A stretch of 64,000 nt of DNA from Shewanella sp. MR-4 (GCF_000014685.1 NC_008321.1:3159001-3223000); one strand, 5' to 3'; numbered from the stretch's first letter, positions 42,113 to 51,773 are shown. Numbers and translations: made by a program. Notes: a model not told the origin generated them from the sequence alone.

Positions 42113-43426
42113 ATGAGTGACATTAAAATGGATGAAAAAAATCCACTTCAGAAAATAAAAATTAACATCTCGATGTTCCTATTATGGCTATGTTTTAGCC
42201 TCTTCTTTGGCGCATTTTTCAATTCCGCCAAAGCGGCCGAACCTATCGTGGTGTTAACCACATTTTCTGAAGAACCTATGGGAGCATTATTCGAAGAATT
42301 CAAACAGTTAAATCCAGACATCCCTATTCAAGTGGTGTATCGCCGTACCGGCCCCGCCTTAAAGTGGGTGAAACAATCGTCGATCAATCCGGTTGATATG
42401 ATTATTTCCTCTAGCCCTACCTTCTTTCATGATTTAGATAATGAGGGACTGATAGTCGCCCCTTCGGAGCGGTACGAGATGCCAGCCTGGTTAATGGTGC
42501 ACGACCTTACAAAGAGCAATAAAACCATTGCATTAGGTTACTCAGGTATCACGATTATGTATAACCAGCGCTATCTGGAGAAAAACAACTTACCTATCCC
42601 CCATACCTGGAAAGATCTCGCTACTGCGCAATTCTCAGGGCATATCATGATGAGCACGCCCAACAATTCGGGCACGACGCATATGATGGTCGAAGGGGTT
42701 TTACAGCAGAAAGGTTGGGAACAAGGTTGGGCATTGTTGCGTGAAGTGGGCGGGAATTTGGCCTCTGTATCAGCCAGAAGCTTTGGCGTCAGCGAATCTA
42801 TCTCTCGCGGCCTCGTGGGTGCTGGCGTCGTTATTGATAGTTATGCTATTGATGCTAAAAACAAATTTACCTTCACTGATTATAACTATTTACCCAACAC
42901 CGTTATTTTACCGACCTATATTTCTGTCACTTCCCGTGGCAGAAATAAGACCAATGTCGAAAAACTCATTCAATATTTTCTCTCAAGCAACGGCCAAAAA
43001 TTGATTAGCTCCGGCGCCATTGCCAAACATTCACTCACAGATGCCAGCCTTGCGCAAAATTCTCGCCCCGTGATTAATGAGCACATATTATTTAATCGAG
43101 CGACTATTATTAATGCCTTATTTGATCAAGTGATTACCTATCAATTACCTAAACTTCAGCTCGCTTGGAAACTGATCCATCAGGCAGAAGATGCAAACAA
43201 CATCCAAGAAGATGAACGAAAGACAATCAATGAAGCACGAAAATTAGCCAGTTTAGTGCCTATTAGTGAAGCAGAATCCTTACAGTTACAGCATCAATTT
43301 ATCCGGCAAACTAATGAATACAAACACTCGACTGAAATAGAACAAATAATGTACCAATGGCGTCAGGAAAGTGAATCCCAATTAGACCAAGCCATTAGTT
43401 TAATGAATAGCCTAGCTTCTAAATAA
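42113..43426 (+). CDS. pgtC: PgtC-like periplasmic solute-binding sensor protein
   Basis: This 437-residue protein has an N-terminal signal or anchor (about 20-45, ending in AKAAE) and an extracellular solute-binding domain of the iron/thiamine-type fold (about 46-335; LWLMVHDL-like and GYSGITIMYNQRYLEKN segments). A long helical C-terminal extension (about 360-437) follows, unlike transport-only binding proteins. In Salmonella PgtC works with the PgtB kinase to sense phosphoglycerate. The ATG at 42113 follows AAGG; a GTG at 42104 is an alternative. Two bases separate it from pgtB. Confidence 0.85.
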   Translation: MSDIKMDEKNPLQKIKINISMFLLWLCFSLFFGAFFNSAKAAEPIVVLTTFSEEPMGALFEEFKQLNPDIPIQVVYRRTGPALKWVKQSSINPVDMIISSSPTFFHDLDNEGLIVAPSERYEMPAWLMVHDLTKSNKTIALGYSGITIMYNQRYLEKNNLPIPHTWKDLATAQFSGHIMMSTPNNSGTTHMMVEGVLQQKGWEQGWALLREVGGNLASVSARSFGVSESISRGLVGAGVVIDSYAIDAKNKFTFTDYNYLPNTVILPTYISVTSRGRNKTNVEKLIQYFLSSNGQKLISSGAIAKHSLTDASLAQNSRPVINEHILFNRATIINALFDQVITYQLPKLQLAWKLIHQAEDANNIQEDERKTINEARKLASLVPISEAESLQLQHQFIRQTNEYKHSTEIEQIMYQWRQESESQLDQAISLMNSLASK

Positions 43427-43428
43427 CT

Positions 43429-45801
43429 ATGAAAAAGAACTATTTTAAAATACCCACATCTTTAGGCGGAAAATTAATGCTCGCCTTTGCGAGCATGACA
43501 TTTTTAAATCTTTTTATTGGTATTACCACAGTACTGATTTGGGAGGAGCTCAGTAATAAAATCAATCATATTGTCGAGCATAGTCTCCCTCCCCTTAATG
43601 GGGCTTATATTCTTGAGCGCTCCAGTGGCAACCTGCAAAGCATTATCTCTAACAGTTATAAAATTAAAGACGAGCTCGGCTATCAAAATTTTGAGAACGA
43701 TTTAAAAGATGAAATTGAAACCATTAAGCAAGCCTATATCAGCAGTAATCCCGATCATCAATTGCTCGCAGAGCAACGGCAGGCACTCGAACACTTTTCG
43801 AACTTAATTGAGCAACAGGATTCATTGTTAAAGCAAAAAATTGCTTATAGTCAAGAGCTTGATAATCTTCAAAAACGTATCACTTGGTTGCATCAAGATC
43901 TCAATGATGAAATGACTCCTTTGATGCAGGAAGTCGAATGGCACGTCACCCGATTACTCTCGCACCCTGTCGATAATCTATCGCCAAATGCCCTGATGAA
44001 TGAGTTCTTTATTCTGCAGGAATTATCGATCAAGGAGACTGAGCTATTTACCCTAGTGAATGAGATTATTGACCAGAGATACACGCGAGAACTAACCAGT
44101 GCCTTCTCATATCTGGATCAGAAAATCGCCGAAATTGAAACCTTAGTGGAGAAACTCACCAGCTTCCCTTCGACAATTAGCCATCGACAAATCATGAAGA
44201 ATCTCATCACCCTGATTAGCTCTAATGGTGAATTGATTCGACTGCTCAAACTCGATACCCAAGCGCAGGCTGCTTTATCCCAGTTAGCCGACCCCTTAAC
44301 CCAAGTGTTAACCCAATTTCACCTCAAGAACATTGCGACACTCGAACAATCGAGCCAAGCGTTTAATTCCCTCAATACCAATACCAAATCCATGATCATC
44401 AATGGCAAGTTGATTATTGTGCTCATTTCAATCATCTCGATTGTGATCAGTGTATTAGTGCTGACTGTACTTATCCGCCAAAGGGTATTAAAGCGCTTAA
44501 ACACCCTAGAAATTGACCTGAAAAATGTGGCCGACGGCCATTTAGATTGGCCTATCACCACCCAAGGAAAAGATGAAATTGGCCACATGGGAGACTGTTT
44601 ACGGCAGTTCTGTGTCGATATGCAGGCCATGGTCAAAAGCAATGCGCTCACCCTAATTAATAACGCCCAAGCCAGCTTGATCACCTGTCATCCCAATGGC
44701 GAAATCGAATCCGCTAACCCCCATGCATTGCAGTTATTGAGTCTGAGCACACTCGCACCGCACTTGACCCTATGGCAGGCCTTTCCCGCCGCTTGCCAAC
44801 CGCAATTATTAGCGCAGTTCGCCGCCGACAGCGAGCTAAGCCGAACAGGCCAGAGTGAATGTATTCTCAATTTAGTGAAACATAACGCGCCGCAATACTT
44901 ACATTTTCACCTGCAGGCTTTCGAACACGCTCGCCAAGCCAAGTATATGGTCACTATTACCGACATCACTAAGCAAGAACTCAACACCCGTGAACTCGAG
45001 CATATAGTGGCGGATAGAACCTTAAACCTCACAGTGAAAAACCAAGAGTTAACCGCAGAAATTGAGCAACGCAAACTGGCGGAAGCACATTTGCATCAGG
45101 CACAGGCGGACCTTATCCAAGCGGCCAAAATGGCGGCGGTCGGCCAAACCATGACCAGCCTTGCCCATGAGTTAAACCAGCCACTGTCGGCCGTCAGCAC
45201 CTATTTGTACAGTTGCCGCTTGGCGCTTGAGACCAATCAACTCGAGTTACTCACTGAGATGCTCGGTAAAACCGAAAAGATGAACCTGAGGATGGCAAAA
45301 ATTATTTCGGCTATCCGTAACTTTGCGCGCAAGTCCCCCACGCAGGTGGAGAGCGTCAGTATCGATATCAATCAACTGGTGAATAACGCGCTGGTGCTGG
45401 TCGAAACCCGTGCGCGAAACGAAAACATCATCATTCATAATGAGTTAACTAAAGAATATCTTATCCAAGTGGATGCGGTTCAAGTCGAGCAAGTGCTGCT
45501 CAACATCCTGATTAATGCCATGGACGCCACCGCAAGCCAGGCCGATAAACATATCTATGTGACTGTGCTTGAACAAAGCGCTGCCAAACTGACGCTGGCC
45601 ATTTATGACAATGGGCCAGGATTTGCGCCAAGTATTTTGCCGCAAATTTTCACCCCCTTTACCACCACCAAGGCCGTTGGTCTAGGCTTAGGATTGAGCA
45701 TCTGCCGCTCGATTCTCGAACGTTTTAACGCTGACATTTATCTGGCATCACACTTAGATGGCGGCGCTATGATTATTTTGGAGTTCCACAATGCCGATTG
45801 A
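43429..45801 (+). CDS. pgtB: PgtB-like sensor histidine kinase
   Basis: This 790-residue inner-membrane kinase has a first membrane helix (about 13-32), a large helical periplasmic domain (about 33-325), a second helix (about 327-350), a HAMP linker (350-405), a PAS-like region (about 408-510) and a coiled segment. The HisKA domain has LAHELNQPLSA with His580, and the HATPase domain ends in GLGLGLSICRSILERF. It is presumed to phosphorylate the PgtA-like regulator upon a PgtC signal. Its 3' end overlaps pgtA by 11 bases, and it starts two bases after pgtC. Confidence 0.9.
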   Translation: MKKNYFKIPTSLGGKLMLAFASMTFLNLFIGITTVLIWEELSNKINHIVEHSLPPLNGAYILERSSGNLQSIISNSYKIKDELGYQNFENDLKDEIETIKQAYISSNPDHQLLAEQRQALEHFSNLIEQQDSLLKQKIAYSQELDNLQKRITWLHQDLNDEMTPLMQEVEWHVTRLLSHPVDNLSPNALMNEFFILQELSIKETELFTLVNEIIDQRYTRELTSAFSYLDQKIAEIETLVEKLTSFPSTISHRQIMKNLITLISSNGELIRLLKLDTQAQAALSQLADPLTQVLTQFHLKNIATLEQSSQAFNSLNTNTKSMIINGKLIIVLISIISIVISVLVLTVLIRQRVLKRLNTLEIDLKNVADGHLDWPITTQGKDEIGHMGDCLRQFCVDMQAMVKSNALTLINNAQASLITCHPNGEIESANPHALQLLSLSTLAPHLTLWQAFPAACQPQLLAQFAADSELSRTGQSECILNLVKHNAPQYLHFHLQAFEHARQAKYMVTITDITKQELNTRELEHIVADRTLNLTVKNQELTAEIEQRKLAEAHLHQAQADLIQAAKMAAVGQTMTSLAHELNQPLSAVSTYLYSCRLALETNQLELLTEMLGKTEKMNLRMAKIISAIRNFARKSPTQVESVSIDINQLVNNALVLVETRARNENIIIHNELTKEYLIQVDAVQVEQVLLNILINAMDATASQADKHIYVTVLEQSAAKLTLAIYDNGPGFAPSILPQIFTPFTTTKAVGLGLGLSICRSILERFNADIYLASHLDGGAMIILEFHNAD

Positions 45802-47068
45802 AAATTCGACGCCCTTTACCGTGCTACTCGTCGATGATGATGAAGATGTACTCACTGCATACCGCCATTTATTACAGTTATCGGGCTACAGCGCTAAGGG
45901 CACCCACTCGCCGAGTAAGGCCCTTGCCCTGCTCAATGAAAATTGGAACGGAGTTGTCGTCTCAGATATTTATATGCCGGCGATGAATGGCATGGATTTG
46001 CTCAATGAAGTGAAAAAAATCGATCCCGAAATCCCAGTCATCATGATCACTGGTCATGGTGATATTCCTCTGGCCGTCGAGGCGGTTAAACGGGGGGCAT
46101 TCGATTTTCTCGAAAAACCCCTCGACTCGGCACAATTTTTACAGCTGCTCAAGCGCGCACAACAGATCCGCCAAGGGATCATTGAACAACGGGAAGCGAT
46201 TTCGAGCACCTTTAAGGAGCACCTCTTTGGCACCAGCGAGCAAATCAACCAGATCCGCCAGCAACTGAGTCAAATTGCCAGAATCGATAAAGATGTGATG
46301 ATTGAGGGGCAAATCGGCACGGGCCGACACTTAGTCGCCTCAGTACTTCATAGCTTAAGTCAGCATAAAAACAACAGCTTAATCATCCATGATTGCAAAG
46401 AGTACCCCAGCTTAACCGAGTTAGAGGCCAGCATTGCTAAAGTCCAAAATGGCACCTTAGTGCTGCGTTCATTAACTCAACTGAGCCATGAGCATCAACG
46501 CTGGCTATGCACTCGTTTGCTGGATCAAGAAAGACTCAACACCAAAAGCCATAGAACCATTTGTATCTTCGATACTAATCCCGACGATGAAGTCAAAAGT
46601 GGTGCCCTGTTGCCCGAACTCTATTACTACTTCTCACAGGCTCGGATCCAATTGCCCACTTTGGCCGAACGTAAGAGCGATATTATTCCCCTGTTCCGCA
46701 ACTTCCTGAGCCAAAGCTGTAAGCGCTTTGACATCCCTATCCCTAAAATTGACTTAAATTACATAGAGATCCTCAAGCGCCACCATTGGCCTGGTAACAT
46801 TCGCGAGCTGCGAAACCTTGCCGAACTCTATGCGGTTGGCATTATCAAACTCCCCGGCGAAGAAACCCTTAAATTAGTGCAAGCCCCCGAGGCGCCGCTC
46901 GATGAACTCGTCGACGCCTATGAGAAGCAAGTGATTGAGAACATTCTGTATTTGTGTTCAGGCAGGGTAACAGATGCCGCTAATTACTTAGGGATCCCAC
47001 GTAAGAAGCTGTACCTAAGAATGAAAAAACTGAACTTGGAGAAAGATAAGTTTAAGCCTAAGTCATAA
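45791..47068 (+). CDS. pgtA: PgtA-like response regulator with degenerate AAA+ domain
   Basis: This 425-residue protein has a normal receiver with Asp59 (VVSDIYMP), acidic Asp15-Asp17 and Lys109. A NtrC-like central domain (about 145-360) and a Fis-type HTH (about 385-418: GRVTDAANYLGIPRKKLYLR) follow. The central domain is degenerate: Walker A is GQIGTGRH, Walker B is TLVLRS instead of TLFLDE, and the region with the GAFTGA loop is missing. It should therefore neither hydrolyse ATP nor activate sigma-54, and probably works with sigma-70 at the palindromes before pgtP. A ribosome-binding GGAG-like site lies in the overlapped pgtB end. Confidence 0.88.
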   Translation: MPIENSTPFTVLLVDDDEDVLTAYRHLLQLSGYSAKGTHSPSKALALLNENWNGVVVSDIYMPAMNGMDLLNEVKKIDPEIPVIMITGHGDIPLAVEAVKRGAFDFLEKPLDSAQFLQLLKRAQQIRQGIIEQREAISSTFKEHLFGTSEQINQIRQQLSQIARIDKDVMIEGQIGTGRHLVASVLHSLSQHKNNSLIIHDCKEYPSLTELEASIAKVQNGTLVLRSLTQLSHEHQRWLCTRLLDQERLNTKSHRTICIFDTNPDDEVKSGALLPELYYYFSQARIQLPTLAERKSDIIPLFRNFLSQSCKRFDIPIPKIDLNYIEILKRHHWPGNIRELRNLAELYAVGIIKLPGEETLKLVQAPEAPLDELVDAYEKQVIENILYLCSGRVTDAANYLGIPRKKLYLRMKKLNLEKDKFKPKS

Positions 47069-47079
47069 ATCGACTCCCT

Positions 47080-47125
47080 CGGCTTACTCATCGCTCAGAT
47101 GAGTAAGCCGATTTGCGCTTTTCCA
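47080..47125 (+). terminator. Terminator of the pgtCBA operon
   Basis: A perfect 13-base stem (47080-47092 with 47098-47110) with a five-base loop is followed by a T-rich stretch ending in CTTTT. Confidence 0.8.
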
Positions 47126-47234
47126 TCCAGCTCCAACTCAGGCTATAATCCCCACTCTGGTGGATAGGCAAGTCCTTGCACAGCCCCACAGTGAATCGTT
47201 AACCCCTGTTGAATCCTTAAGGATCTGATTGCCT

Positions 47235-47477
47235 ATGACCAATGCATCGACTAGCCCCTTTGCCGTGTTAAACCAAAGCACTGCAACCTCGTTTAATGAA
47301 CAGAAAAACCTGATTAAACGGGTCTTTAAAGGCAAGCCTGTGCAATGTCCAAGCTGCAATCAAACCCTCAAGGTCGTCTTGCCGGAGACGGCTAAAGCCG
47401 ACCAAGCCGCTGGTATTTTTTGCCCTAAGGGCTGTACCGATATCGAGCTAGATATGGAAGCCGTGGCAGGTATCTAA
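47235..47477 (+). CDS. Small zinc-ribbon-like protein
   Basis: This 80-residue protein has VQCPSCNQ and FCPKGC, which together offer four Cys for a zinc site. The rest is short and soluble. No family was recognised. The ATG at 47235 follows AAGGAT; a TTG two codons before is an alternative. It converges with the ygjV-like gene, with eight bases between the stops. Confidence 0.72.
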   Translation: MTNASTSPFAVLNQSTATSFNEQKNLIKRVFKGKPVQCPSCNQTLKVVLPETAKADQAAGIFCPKGCTDIELDMEAVAGI

Positions 47478-47485
47478 GCCTTCCT

Positions 47486-47992
47486 TCAGGATAAGCGTAA
47501 TTGTCCTCGAAAATAATGGCGGTAATACCCCACGAGATTACTGCCTATAAACAGTAGCTCCATCAATACCGCCACGGGTGAGCCAACTAAGATATTGTGG
47601 CATAACCAAAAACTGGTGCCGACTATCATCAATAAGCGCAGATTTTTATCCGCCTGACAAAAGGCGGCGCGGGTTTGAAACAGCGTACCAATACAACTTA
47701 CCACGCTCACAAGCCCGCTGTAAGTTAAGCCGCTCATCAGCACCGCCGCCCCGCTAAAAAACCACATAGCCTTTTTAGACGTTGTAAAAATGCTGGTGAG
47801 GTAACGCACACTGGCAATCCCCATTAGCCCTGCGGCCGTCCATTGTGCCAATAAGCAAAAATGGATGGAGATTAAGATGCCCGAGACGAATAAGCAGGCG
47901 ACGATGCGCTCACGCGCCTTAAATTGAAACGAGATCAAATCGAAAACGATGGCGATTGCCACCAATAGTTGCGACAGGGTAAAAGCACTCAA
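47486..47992 (-). CDS. YgjV family inner-membrane protein
   Basis: This 168-residue hydrophobic protein has about five membrane helices and the family pattern of YgjV: LLVAIAIVFDLISFQFKAR at the start, SVRYLTSIFTT in the middle and SFWLCHNILVGSPVAVLMEL near the end. The function is unknown; it is a single gene. Confidence 0.85.
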   Translation of the reverse strand: MSAFTLSQLLVAIAIVFDLISFQFKARERIVACLFVSGILISIHFCLLAQWTAAGLMGIASVRYLTSIFTTSKKAMWFFSGAAVLMSGLTYSGLVSVVSCIGTLFQTRAAFCQADKNLRLLMIVGTSFWLCHNILVGSPVAVLMELLFIGSNLVGYYRHYFRGQLRLS

Positions 47993-48125
47993 GATAGGCT
48001 CCTTTAGGGTTCGATATCGGCCTATGAAATAAACCGATACATTCCGCTATGACTCAGACTGGTAGCCGAGGAGCATGCAGGGGATGACCTAAAAGCGCAT
48101 TAACTTAAGTTAATTGGATAGCTGT

Positions 48126-48734
48126 TTATACTGAATCTTGCAAACGTCTACGGATCCGCGACAGGCTAATCGCAGTAATACCAATATAATTAGCCAGTTG
48201 GGCATGGGTTAACCGTTCAACCCAGAGGGGAAAATGCTCGAGTAAATGTAAGTAACGTTGCTCTGGTGTGTTGAGCAGCAAGAAGGCTTCTTTTTGTTCT
48301 TTATACAATAATTGCTGTTTGAGTAGCGCAAGTTGCACTCGCAGCATCGATGGCTCGTTTAGCACGGCAAGTGGCATTTGTATTAACCGACAAGCACTGA
48401 CAGTTTCTAACTGATAGGGCGCAATATCCTGCTTTAACCAACTGCGATATAAGAAACAAAGCTCACCTTCGAAGTAAAACTCCTTGCATCGCTCACTGCC
48501 CTCTTGGGTATAGTGACAAGCGCGCACTATGCCATCCACCACAAAATAGGCAAAGGTTTGACGCTCGCCTTGGGGTAACAAGCACTCGCCAGTCTGAAAT
48601 GAAAGCGCCCTTGCTTGACTGAGTAGCGGCGCTAAATGCTCAGGCTCTGCCCCTAAGGCGAGCAAATATTGCCAAAGGGGTTTAATTGCCTGCTCAGTAG
48701 TCGCCTGATGGGCCAATGCAGAGGGCGCCGTCAT
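48126..48734 (-). CDS. Crp/Fnr family transcriptional regulator
   Basis: This 202-residue protein has an N-terminal cyclic-nucleotide-binding-like beta roll (about 30-130, FQTGECLLPQGERQTFAYFVVDGIVRA split over several strands) and a C-terminal helix-turn-helix (LTHAQLANYIGITAISLSRI). It lacks the Cys cluster of Fnr. The ATG at 48734 is preferred: the frame extends 18 codons upstream only inside the FAH-family gene. The latter stops five bases before, so both may be one operon. Confidence 0.85.
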   Translation of the reverse strand: MTAPSALAHQATTEQAIKPLWQYLLALGAEPEHLAPLLSQARALSFQTGECLLPQGERQTFAYFVVDGIVRACHYTQEGSERCKEFYFEGELCFLYRSWLKQDIAPYQLETVSACRLIQMPLAVLNEPSMLRVQLALLKQQLLYKEQKEAFLLLNTPEQRYLHLLEHFPLWVERLTHAQLANYIGITAISLSRIRRRLQDSV

Positions 48735-48738
48735 TGCA

Positions 48739-49365
48739 TTACTGGCTTTGCCATTCACATTCGACCAAGGGCGCTTGGTGTAGCGCATCCTTCAGGCCTA
48801 AGGCCACCTTAAATACCCGATTCGGTGGAATGATGCCGACCCCTTTTGGGGTGCCTGTCATCACAATGTCGCCGTCTTCCAAGGTAGTAAAGCGTTGTAA
48901 TTCTTCTAGAATAGTCTGCGGGTTATAGATCATTAACTCAATATGGCCCGCTTGGGTTAACGCCCCATCGATCGTCAAGCTGAATTCAAATGCCGCACAG
49001 GCATCCTCGATAGCGACAAAGGGACTAAAGAGCGCCGCGCCATCGAAGGCTTTGGCTTTTTCCCAGGGTAATCCCTTGGCTTTCAGTTTGCTTTGCAGCT
49101 CTCGCTTAGTGAGATCTAGCCCTACCCCAACATGGCTAAAACGCCCCTGCTGATAGATAAAGCACAGCTCAGTTTCATAGTGCAGCGCTTCGCCTAAATG
49201 CTCAGCATGCAGCACTGTGCTAATCGCCGAGTTGGGTTTGAAAAACACCACCATGTCTTCGGGAATGTCATTACCCAGCTCGTGGATATGGTCGACATAA
49301 TTACGCCCAATACAAAGAATTTTACTCGGGCAAATCTGTTTATCACCGACGTTAACAGTCTTCAT
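48739..49365 (-). CDS. Fumarylacetoacetate hydrolase family protein
   Basis: This 208-residue enzyme has the FAH fold and the metal-binding acidic pattern HYETELCFIY, with other typical parts CIGRNYVDHIHELGN, FFKPNSAIS and VMTGTPKGVG near the end. It is close in size to YcgM-like acylpyruvases, which hydrolyse acylpyruvates; the actual substrate is not known. The ATG at 49365 follows GAGGAG; the frame opens four codons earlier. It is just before the Crp/Fnr gene on the same strand. Confidence 0.88.
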   Translation of the reverse strand: MKTVNVGDKQICPSKILCIGRNYVDHIHELGNDIPEDMVVFFKPNSAISTVLHAEHLGEALHYETELCFIYQQGRFSHVGVGLDLTKRELQSKLKAKGLPWEKAKAFDGAALFSPFVAIEDACAAFEFSLTIDGALTQAGHIELMIYNPQTILEELQRFTTLEDGDIVMTGTPKGVGIIPPNRVFKVALGLKDALHQAPLVECEWQSQ

Positions 49366-49413
49366 TTGACTCCTCATTGCGCGATTGGCTGTAAAGCTAA
49401 GGCACAGTTAATA

Positions 49414-50427
49414 TCAGGCGTATTCCATTAAAAATTCATCGAGTTGTTCGTTGGCGATTTCAATTTCATCCCCCTCGAACTGCGCAATATGGAACATGCC
49501 CTCACCTTCGTTGGTCACAGGTATATTGCTGATCCCTATGATGATGCCATCGGTTGGGGCGCGAATGGCTACGCTATCGCCCCCATGCGGACTCACAATA
49601 TGGGCGATGATATACCCCTTATTGACCCGCTGCCCGAGTTTAAGCTTCATATTCACTAAACCATCGGACTCACTGCGAACCCAATAACTGCGTATTGCGC
49701 TGACACTGGCGACCTTGTTACTGACTCGCCCCTTGAGCATACCAAGGCTTCGCATCACATTGAGTACGCCCTTAAGACCCGACTTAATCGCCAGTTCACT
49801 AAAGCGCAGCGCCTCGCCCGCCTCATACAAAATACAGGGAATGCCCTGTTGGTTCGCATAGCCACGCATCGACACGCTGCGCGCCTTGGAGTGCATGATA
49901 AGTGGCGCGCCGAAGGCATTGGCCATGGCTAACATGGTTGCATCGCCGGTGTCGCAGCGGATCTGCGGCAAGTTATCCCTATGAATAGCGCCCGTATGTA
50001 AATCAATCACATGGGTTGCATGCACCAGTAATTGGGTGGCAAAAAGGTTGGCTAAACGGCTCGCCAGCGCACCTTTGCTCGAGCCGGGGAAACAACGATT
50101 AAGATCGCGTCTATCGGGGAGATAACGGGATTGTTGAATAAAACCAAACACATTGACTATGGGCACCACAATCAGGGTGCCGGCCAAATTCTTAGGATTG
50201 ACGCGCCCAAGCAAGCGCCGACAGATCTCAATGCCATTGAGCTCATCGCCATGGATGGCAGCGCAGACTAACAGTGTCGGACCAGGTTTGAGGCCATGGA
50301 ACACTTCAACATGAATATCGAGTTGGGTATCGGTATAGAGCTTAGCGGCGGGAAGTTTTATCCCCATTTGCGTGCCCGCAATGACTCGCTTGCCTTCAAT
50401 TTCAAACGCTTCGCGCTTTTTTACCAT
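49414..50427 (-). CDS. Succinylglutamate desuccinylase / aspartoacylase family protein
   Basis: This 337-residue zinc carboxypeptidase-like enzyme has AAIHGDELNG, whose His and Glu bind zinc, the NRCFPGS segment and the third zinc His in VIDLHTG. The C-terminal part (about 240-325) is a biotinyl/barrel-like domain with GYIIAHIV and APTDGIIIG. Family members remove acyl groups from N-acyl amino acids; the substrate is unknown. The ATG at 50427 follows GGGAG; a GTG two codons upstream is an alternative. Confidence 0.87.
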   Translation of the reverse strand: MVKKREAFEIEGKRVIAGTQMGIKLPAAKLYTDTQLDIHVEVFHGLKPGPTLLVCAAIHGDELNGIEICRRLLGRVNPKNLAGTLIVVPIVNVFGFIQQSRYLPDRRDLNRCFPGSSKGALASRLANLFATQLLVHATHVIDLHTGAIHRDNLPQIRCDTGDATMLAMANAFGAPLIMHSKARSVSMRGYANQQGIPCILYEAGEALRFSELAIKSGLKGVLNVMRSLGMLKGRVSNKVASVSAIRSYWVRSESDGLVNMKLKLGQRVNKGYIIAHIVSPHGGDSVAIRAPTDGIIIGISNIPVTNEGEGMFHIAQFEGDEIEIANEQLDEFLMEYA

Positions 50428-50496
50428 AGTCACTCCCTGATGCTATCCCTAAGACGCCATACAACAGTTTGTCTCTCGTCCCCCAAATTGGGTCGA

Positions 50497-51036
50497 TTAA
50501 CGTTCAAAGTGAGCAAGCCACGTCTTTAAAATCTGCTGCAATGTTTCGCGCTCGGCACTCGGCACCCCTGCCAATAATGCGCTTTGGCATTGAATATGTT
50601 TGGGCAGCGCCGCATCAATCAACGCCTTGCCTTCGGTGGTGAGCGACACATGCACGGCGCGGCGATCTTCCTTACTGTGCTCACGGGCAATCAGCCCTTT
50701 ATTTTCAAGCCGGTCTAAGCGACTGGTCATGGCGCCAGAGCTTAACATCATGCTCTGATACAGCTGCGAAGGCGATAGCATATAAGGCTCGCCCGAACGT
50801 CTGAGGGTCGCGAGCACATCAAACTCCCCCTGACCTAAGCCAAATTCGCCATGGCACAGGGCGATAGCGTTTTCCATATATTTGGTCAGGCGCGCGATGC
50901 GCCCTAACACCGCCATTGGCACTAGATCCTCTGTCACCCCTTGAGCCTGCCACTGCCCAAGGATGTTATCCAATCCGTCTTCAGCGGGAGTCGACTGTTG
51001 CTTTGCGCCGGGTGATTGCGGTTTTTTGTCCATCAC
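50497..51036 (-). CDS. MarR family transcriptional regulator
   Basis: This 179-residue regulator has the MarR winged helix: LSPSQLYQSMMLSSGAMTSR (recognition region, about 107-126), LDRLENKGLIARE and the wing DRRAVHVSLTTEGKAL. The N-terminal ~35 residues are a variable extension. It lies upstream of the AstE-like gene on the same strand with a 69-base gap, so it may control that gene. The start could be either of the two first Met codons. Confidence 0.88.
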   Translation of the reverse strand: MMDKKPQSPGAKQQSTPAEDGLDNILGQWQAQGVTEDLVPMAVLGRIARLTKYMENAIALCHGEFGLGQGEFDVLATLRRSGEPYMLSPSQLYQSMMLSSGAMTSRLDRLENKGLIAREHSKEDRRAVHVSLTTEGKALIDAALPKHIQCQSALLAGVPSAERETLQQILKTWLAHFER

Positions 51037-51142
51037 TTTATCTCTACATAAAGATTCTTCACGTGCTACACATTTTATCGCCTAATTTAACTATTTGTAT
51101 ATGCGGATACTTTTAATAGGTAGACAAAATAAAATACAGCAT

Positions 51143-51174
51143 AAAAAAAACGCCCAATTTATAAAAATTGGGCG
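51143..51174 (-). terminator. Terminator after phnA
   Basis: CGCCCAATTT pairs perfectly with AAATTGGGCG around a four-base loop; on the minus strand eight T follow. Confidence 0.93.
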
Positions 51175-51209
51175 GTTCAGGTATCAAGCTAACAGCTTAA
51201 AATCGTCGA

Positions 51210-51773
51210 TTAAGACTTCTTCACAAAGCAGGTCAGGATCACGATGCGAGTGCCATTTACACGACCTTCGATATGCTCAGGATTATTGGTCAACGAGATA
51301 TTGCGAACCGCTGTGCCGCGTTTTGCCACAAAGCTGGTGCCTTTTACGTTGAGATCTTTGATGATAACCACGGTATCGCCCGCGTTCAGTACCGCACCGT
51401 TACTGTCTAAGGTCGGAGGTGTATCATCGCTCGCGGCAGCGGCTTCGGCATCACCCCAAGCACGTAAATCCTCTTCCAGATACAGCATATCCAGCAGATC
51501 CTGCGCCCAGCCTTCACTGCTTAGACGTTTCAGCATGCGATATGACATCACTTGAACCGCGGGAACTTGGCTCCACATGCTGTCGTTCAGACAACGCCAG
51601 TGGTTCATGTCCATAGTATCCGGCGCTGCGATTTGGCTGCTGCAATTTTCACAGATCATGATCTCGTTTTCATGACCATCGGAAGCCGGTAAGTCATAAA
51701 TAGAGAGTTCGACTTCACTTCCGCAAAGTTCACATTTGCCGCCACAGCGAGTTAGCAATTCATTTTCAGTCAT
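51210..51773 (-). CDS. PhnA domain protein
   Basis: This 187-residue protein has an N-terminal zinc ribbon (CGGKCELCGSE with MICENCSS) and a C-terminal PhnA domain (about 115-187: GDTVVIIKDLNVKGTSFVAK). Despite the name, E. coli PhnA is not needed for phosphonate use and the role is unclear. Its terminator lies at 51143-51174, and the next minus-strand gene (marR) begins beyond it. Confidence 0.9.
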   Translation of the reverse strand: MTENELLTRCGGKCELCGSEVELSIYDLPASDGHENEIMICENCSSQIAAPDTMDMNHWRCLNDSMWSQVPAVQVMSYRMLKRLSSEGWAQDLLDMLYLEEDLRAWGDAEAAAASDDTPPTLDSNGAVLNAGDTVVIIKDLNVKGTSFVAKRGTAVRNISLTNNPEHIEGRVNGTRIVILTCFVKKS

